Positions 52,585 through 56,755 of a stretch of 56,755 bases of DNA are shown here, piece by piece. The stretch is taken from contig DJHK01000021.1 of NCBI GenBank assembly GCA_002433065.1, forward strand, positions 1 to 56,755, given 5' to 3'. Numbering within the stretch: position 1 is the stretch's first letter; each line of letters starts with the position of its first letter. The notes below the pieces were generated by a model. That model made no database searches and was not told where the DNA came from. It saw only the letters and a program-made list of their open reading frames with translations. The stretch comes from Chloroflexi bacterium UBA6622 (GTDB taxonomy: Bacteria; Chloroflexota; UBA11872). Position numbers and translations under genes: made by a program.

Positions 52585-54616
52585 ACTGGGACTTCCGCAA
52601 CAACCATTACAACGCGCCTTGGATCGACAAAACGCCGCGGCGTTTGCAGATTCAGTTCAAGCATTGCGCGATGAAGCGAAGGCTGCACTTGAAAGCCCGC
52701 TACAACCGGTGGCCCGCAACGCAGGGTACTACCACGACTATTTTTGTCCGGAGCACGCGGCTGAGTTAGTTTTCGATGAACACACGCCCAACGCACACGC
52801 GTGCCCTATCGACGATCGTGTGTGGTCGGGACAGCCATTCGATGATGCCTGGCTATGGACCGCCAACCGACGGTTAGCCCAACGCGCGTTGCGACTGGCC
52901 TTGCTATGGCGAGTCGCCGGTGACCCCGTCCATCTCGCTAAAGCACGAGAAATACTTGTGGGCTATGCACACATTTATCCTGACGTGCACAGTGGGCGGG
53001 ATGCACCAAGTGTTGGAAAGATTACCCACCACGCGCTTGACGAGTCTGTGTGGGTGATTCCCATCACATGGGCCTGTCATTGGGTATGGCCGGATCTGGA
53101 ACCTGCTGACCGAAACCTGTTGCAGCAGGATTTGCTCCAAACCGCTGCTCTACATATCGAATCCCAACGAGTGCCTCGAATTCACAACTACGAAAATTGG
53201 CTGAACGCAGCGCTTGCCACCATTGGCACAGCCCTCGGCGACAACGAGCTTGTCCGACGGGTCACAGAGGACACTTTTGGCGTAACCGACCAGCTAGCAC
53301 GGGGCGTTCTCGACGATGGACACTGGTATGAAGGAGCCTCCAGTTATCACTATTTCACTCTTGGCGCGGCCCTTGCTCTTGCCATGGCCCGCGAAGGCCA
53401 GAATGATGATCTCCGCGGCAACCCGACCCTCCGGCAGATGTTCGAGGCTCCGCTACGAATCGCCTTTCCTGACGATTACATTCCTGCCATTAACGACTGC
53501 TGGTATCACTCACGCGTGACAGACGAGGTTGGCCATGGAATTCCCACGGGGCCTGCCTTCTATGAGATCGCGTCCGGCTGGTATCCATCACCAGAGTTCG
53601 AGGCAGTCCTGATGCGCTCCTACCGCTCTTCTGTTCGAAACAGTGTCGAAGCACTCCTTTACGGTCCAGACACAGTGTCGGAGGCACCCTCACCCGAGCG
53701 AGCCGAATCGAACGAAAACGCTAGCGGATTCGCTGTTCTTCGACCACAGCTTCCCCTGAAGTTCGATGGACAACTATTACTGAAGTACGGACCCCACGGG
53801 GGAGGCCACGGACACGCTGACAAGCTTGCGCTAAGCATCTATGGAGGCGGCGACCGATGGGGTACCGATCTCGGCACGCCCGGATACGGAATAGCCATTA
53901 ACGACTCCTGGTATCGGCACACGTTGAGCCACTCGTCCATTGTCATTGAGGGCGAAGCGCAGCCGCCAGCTACTGGGGAAGCTCTCAGGTTCCGCCCCGT
54001 CAACCACTCGCCTTTTGGCATTGCAGACGCGCAAGTTGTATGGGAACAAGGGCCATACGCTGCAGTGTACGCCCGCCGAGTAGTGTTAGCGCGGGATGGA
54101 TATTTTGTTGTGCTTACCCGCATCGAAGCTCCAGTGGAACGAAAAGTTCATGTGGTGTTTCACCACGCCGGGACGTTCGCTCATTGGCCTGACGGAAGTA
54201 GCTCCGCGGCCGATCTTCCGTCGAATGATTCCTACTCCCACCTGCAGGAAGTATCGGCCTGGCCATCCGGGTCAGGAGCCACGGTGCAAATCGAAACTCC
54301 AGTCGGTGACCAAACAAAAACTGCATTAATCATTGCAACGAGCCCACTTCCGGGCAGCCATCTTATAACCGCACGTTCTCCCGGAAACCCCGCAAGCAAC
54401 CTTCGAGCTACCACTATTATCGAACACACCTCGCAAGCATTCTGGACCGCTGCAGCATTTGTCTACGGCGACGCCACACAAACTAGGGTTGAGTGGGAAG
54501 AGCCAGCCCAAGCTGGCACCGTACCGAATCTTTCAGTTCGAAGAGGTCAGCATGAAGAGTCGTGGTCATTCACCGGAACAGCCCATGCTCCATTCAATTA
54601 TCCGCTGGGTTCGTAG
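52577..54616 (+). CDS. Heparinase II/III / alginate-lyase family protein
   Basis: 679 aa from the ATG at 52577. The N-terminal alpha/alpha-barrel half has the alginate-lyase-like segment (RVPRIHNYENWLNAALATIG, with conserved Asn/His) and GHWYEGASSYHYF. The C-terminal beta-sandwich half is heparinase II/III-like: GGGHGHADKLALSIYG, with its conserved His, and WYRHTLSHSSIVIEG. These enzymes cleave uronic-acid-containing polysaccharides by beta-elimination. No signal peptide is seen, which suggests a cytoplasmic oligosaccharide lyase fed by a transporter. The adjacent ABC permeases fit this. The frame is open to 52385, but that extension lies inside the glycosyltransferase gene. Confidence 0.85.
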   Translation: MTELGLPQQPLQRALDRQNAAAFADSVQALRDEAKAALESPLQPVARNAGYYHDYFCPEHAAELVFDEHTPNAHACPIDDRVWSGQPFDDAWLWTANRRLAQRALRLALLWRVAGDPVHLAKAREILVGYAHIYPDVHSGRDAPSVGKITHHALDESVWVIPITWACHWVWPDLEPADRNLLQQDLLQTAALHIESQRVPRIHNYENWLNAALATIGTALGDNELVRRVTEDTFGVTDQLARGVLDDGHWYEGASSYHYFTLGAALALAMAREGQNDDLRGNPTLRQMFEAPLRIAFPDDYIPAINDCWYHSRVTDEVGHGIPTGPAFYEIASGWYPSPEFEAVLMRSYRSSVRNSVEALLYGPDTVSEAPSPERAESNENASGFAVLRPQLPLKFDGQLLLKYGPHGGGHGHADKLALSIYGGGDRWGTDLGTPGYGIAINDSWYRHTLSHSSIVIEGEAQPPATGEALRFRPVNHSPFGIADAQVVWEQGPYAAVYARRVVLARDGYFVVLTRIEAPVERKVHVVFHHAGTFAHWPDGSSSAADLPSNDSYSHLQEVSAWPSGSGATVQIETPVGDQTKTALIIATSPLPGSHLITARSPGNPASNLRATTIIEHTSQAFWTAAAFVYGDATQTRVEWEEPAQAGTVPNLSVRRGQHEESWSFTGTAHAPFNYPLGS

Positions 54617-54675
54617 CATGCTCCACATCGAAATGCCCGACGGAATCCGAAGAAATCTCCCAAAAGGGGCGTACA

Positions 54676-54744
54676 ATGAGTCGTCAAACTGTTGACGCAG
54701 ATCCCACGACAACTGTACGGTCCACAACCGCTGTCGTGAAATGA
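54676..54744 (+). CDS. Possible 22-codon small ORF
   Basis: An ATG at 54676 follows AAAAGGGG at a good distance (about 7 bases). It encodes a 22-residue peptide rich in Thr, Val and Asp, ending at 54744, in the gap where a sugar-binding-protein gene might be expected before the permeases. It may be a leader peptide, a remnant, or chance. Confidence 0.25.
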   Translation: MSRQTVDADPTTTVRSTTAVVK

Positions 54745-54825
54745 CAGAAATCTTGGGGACGCTGAGCCGCAATATATAGTTTCGACATTCGTCGGGATGA
54801 GTTGTTCAAGCGTGAAGGAGGGGTG

Positions 54826-55779
54826 ATGACTGCAAGTGATATGGCCACGCCACCGGTAGCCTCATCAGGCAGCCGTGGCATATTGGGATGGACCTGGAAG
54901 GACGTTAGAGGTTTCCTCTTCGTGCTCCCATGGCTTGTTGGTTTTGTCCTGTTTGTGGCTGGACCCTTCTTTTTCTCGTTCTTCCTAAGTTTCACCGCAT
55001 GGCGTCTCGTTGGAGACATCAGGTGGATGGGCTTAGAAAATTACGCCCAACTACTCTCCGGTGAAGACACAAGATTTGTTCAAAGTGTCTATAACACCGT
55101 GTATTACGTGGTCTTTCATGTGCCAGGTGTTTTGATCCTTTCGTTCGCGATTGCTGCCCTGCTCAACCGAAAAGTCAAAGGCATTGCGCTGTACCGGACG
55201 GCCTTTTATCTGCCGTCGATTACTACTGGTGTAGCAACAGCGGTGCTGTGGTACTGGGTACTCCAGCCAAACGGCTTGCTGAACAACTTCCTGAACATCT
55301 TCTTTGTCCCTCTGGGGATTTCGCCCCCGAACTGGCTAGGCTCGACCACGTGGGCAATGCCTGGCTTAATTATCATGAGCTTCTGGTCCGTTGGAACCAC
55401 CATGATTATTTACTTGGCTGGTCTTCAAGGAATTCCTCAGCATCTATATGAGGCCGCCGAGATTGATGGAGCCGGTTGGTGGGGCAAGGTCCGAAACGTC
55501 ACCATCCCCATGATGACGCCACAGATCTTCCTCACTCTGGTCTTGGCCGTAATTGGCTCGTTTCAGGTGTTCACGACTGCCCTCATCATCACCGAGGGTG
55601 GTCCGGCGGATGCCACGCTATTCCTACTGCTCTACCTGTACTGGAATGGCTTCCGATTCTTCAAGATGGGCTATGCTTCGGCGATTGCCTGGATCTTGTT
55701 CTTTATCATCTTGTTCCTCACGATCGTGCAGTTCGTTACCGCACGAAAATGGGTGTACTACGAGGGTGAAAGGGCGTAA
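54826..55779 (+). CDS. Carbohydrate ABC transporter permease (CUT1, MalF/UgpA-like)
   Basis: 317 aa from the ATG at 54826, which follows AAGGAGG. Six transmembrane segments are visible; the first sits after WKDVRGFLFVLPWLVGF. The EAA loop that contacts the ATPase is EAAEIDGAGWWGKVRNVTIP (around residues 218-237). It pairs with the permease gene 12 bases downstream. CUT1 systems import oligosaccharides; the neighbouring lyase suggests a uronic-acid oligomer. A longer start at TTG 54802 is possible. Confidence 0.93.
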   Translation: MTASDMATPPVASSGSRGILGWTWKDVRGFLFVLPWLVGFVLFVAGPFFFSFFLSFTAWRLVGDIRWMGLENYAQLLSGEDTRFVQSVYNTVYYVVFHVPGVLILSFAIAALLNRKVKGIALYRTAFYLPSITTGVATAVLWYWVLQPNGLLNNFLNIFFVPLGISPPNWLGSTTWAMPGLIIMSFWSVGTTMIIYLAGLQGIPQHLYEAAEIDGAGWWGKVRNVTIPMMTPQIFLTLVLAVIGSFQVFTTALIITEGGPADATLFLLLYLYWNGFRFFKMGYASAIAWILFFIILFLTIVQFVTARKWVYYEGERA

Positions 55780-55791
55780 AGGGGGAAATCT

Positions 55792-56706
55792 ATGGCTCAA
55801 CAAACCGCGACCGTTGAACCTCCGGCCCCATCCGGTGGCGCATCGGGCGGCACACGTATTCGCACGTCGGGTCGGGTTCGTGCGGCAAGAGCGGGCGGTC
55901 GATTCAGTACGTATACCGTGCTGTGGCTCGGCAGCTTTCTCTATGCCATCCCGTTCCTGTGGATGCTCCGGACCTCATTTATGCGGCTGGACAAACTCTT
56001 CGACGACCCACCGCAGTTGTGGCCGGATCCATGGATTTGGCAAAACTACATCGACATGTGGGAAACGGGACCTTTTGCAAACTGGATCGTTAACTCACTG
56101 ATACTGGTAGTGCTCGGAATGCTCGGCCAGACGGTCGTCAGCATCTTCGTGGCATACGGGTTTTCGCGAACGCAGTTCCCTGGACGAAATCAGCTGTTCA
56201 TTCTGATTTTGGCAAGCCTGATGCTGCCAGGACACGTAACAATCGTGCCCAAGTTCGTAATGTTCCGACAGCTCGGACTACTAGATAGCATTTGGCCGGT
56301 AGCTATACCAGACCTCTGGGGGCAAGCGTTCTATATCTTCATCCTTCGGCAGTTCTTCTTAACACTGCCCATTGAACTGGATGAAGCCGCGGAAATAGAT
56401 GGCGCCAACTTGTTGCAGGTCCTATTCCGTGTGGTCATCCCCTTGTCTAAGCCTGCAATTGCAACCGTTGCTGTCTTTAACTTCATCAATAAGTGGAACG
56501 AATTCTTCGAACCCTTTGTGTTTATTCAAACACCCGAGAAGTTGACGCTAGCAGTCGGCATTCGTTGGTTCCGAACACAGTATGGAACTGAGTTCCAGAT
56601 GCTCATGGCAGCATCAATTGTGTCGGTCGCACCGATCATCATTGTGTTCTTCTTCGCCCAGAAGCAGTTCGTACGTGGGATTGCATTAACAGGGATTAAG
56701 TCCTAG
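55792..56706 (+). CDS. Carbohydrate ABC transporter permease (CUT1, MalG/UgpE-like)
   Basis: 304 aa. A Gly/Ala-rich polar N-terminus (1-35) precedes TM1. The EAA loop is DEAAEIDGANLLQVLFRVVIP (split by the usual Gly), and a C-terminal KQFVRGIALTGIKS is typical of MalG-type permeases. RBS AAGGGGG lies 6 bases before the ATG. It is the partner of the upstream permease; the binding protein and ATPase genes are not in the window and may lie just beyond it. Confidence 0.94.
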   Translation: MAQQTATVEPPAPSGGASGGTRIRTSGRVRAARAGGRFSTYTVLWLGSFLYAIPFLWMLRTSFMRLDKLFDDPPQLWPDPWIWQNYIDMWETGPFANWIVNSLILVVLGMLGQTVVSIFVAYGFSRTQFPGRNQLFILILASLMLPGHVTIVPKFVMFRQLGLLDSIWPVAIPDLWGQAFYIFILRQFFLTLPIELDEAAEIDGANLLQVLFRVVIPLSKPAIATVAVFNFINKWNEFFEPFVFIQTPEKLTLAVGIRWFRTQYGTEFQMLMAASIVSVAPIIIVFFFAQKQFVRGIALTGIKS

Positions 56707-56755
56707 CACGATCACGTACTGCATAGATGGACTTGCCCGGCGGGGCCCTCACGGG

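Overview
The window reads as part of the chromosome of an aerobic, free-living bacterium of moderate GC content. I lean towards Chloroflexota, possibly an SAR202/Dehalococcoidia-like marine or soil lineage. That is an inference from the gene mix: a caa3-type cytochrome oxidase operon, Rho with a cold-shock-type domain, a PASTA protein without a kinase, FtsEX with CtpA, a DUF6062-like protein, TauE, uronic-acid-polymer lyase and CUT1 permeases, and no LPS genes. No rRNA or other decisive marker is present. Nearly all of the sequence is coding. There is no CRISPR array, recognisable insertion sequence or prophage.

Layout. 1-87: the last codons of groL (+) and its terminator. 354-2605 (-): a class C beta-lactamase-like serine hydrolase and a primary-type sigma-70 factor. 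2999-10103: a cupredoxin-like lipoprotein (+) runs convergently into a complete oxidase operon (-), ctaC-ctaD-ctaE-ctaF-ctaG-ctaA-ctaB, with overlapping GTGA and TGATG junctions. 10104-15468 (+): rho behind a long leader, rplI with an acidic repeat tail, an intergenic cluster of DnaA-box-like 9-mers, dnaB, and an iron-type alcohol dehydrogenase. 15590-24046 (+): secA, prfB with its +1 frameshift site, a membrane-anchored gluzincin, ftsX-ftsE in that order, and the carboxyl-terminal protease ctpA. 24064-30717 (-): ilvE, rnc, smc and a four-PASTA protein as one minus-strand series. 30824-33023 (-): a GNAT acetyltransferase, a TauE/SafE permease and a DUF6062-like Cys/His protein.

33071-36069 is the most unusual part. 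A B12-binding radical SAM gene lies between two roughly 89% identical 105-bp direct repeats. The right repeat is the promoter and first 14 codons of the adjacent tartrate/3-isopropylmalate-type dehydrogenase gene. The left repeat is a broken copy that sits in front of the radical SAM gene in the same orientation, so it may supply its promoter.

36160-44156 carries protein quality-control and export functions: a TatA/B-like protein fused to a Cys-containing C-terminal domain, an FtsH-type protease with almost no ectodomain, a polytopic GT-C-like membrane protein, a LonC-like protease with a degenerate P-loop, and a 2-hydroxyacid dehydrogenase. 45267-49808 is gltB, preceded by a tandem 11-bp repeat and a structured leader. 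tRNA-Val(GAC) follows at 49904-49977 (-). From 50081 to the end (+) come a D-cysteine desulfhydrase/ACC deaminase homologue, a small lipoprotein, a GT4 glycosyltransferase overlapping a heparinase II/III/alginate-lyase-like gene, and two CUT1 sugar permeases. These suggest uptake and breakdown of a uronic-acid-rich polysaccharide; the binding protein and ATPase are not in the window.

Calls rest on reading motifs by eye. No alignments, profile searches or structure predictions were run.
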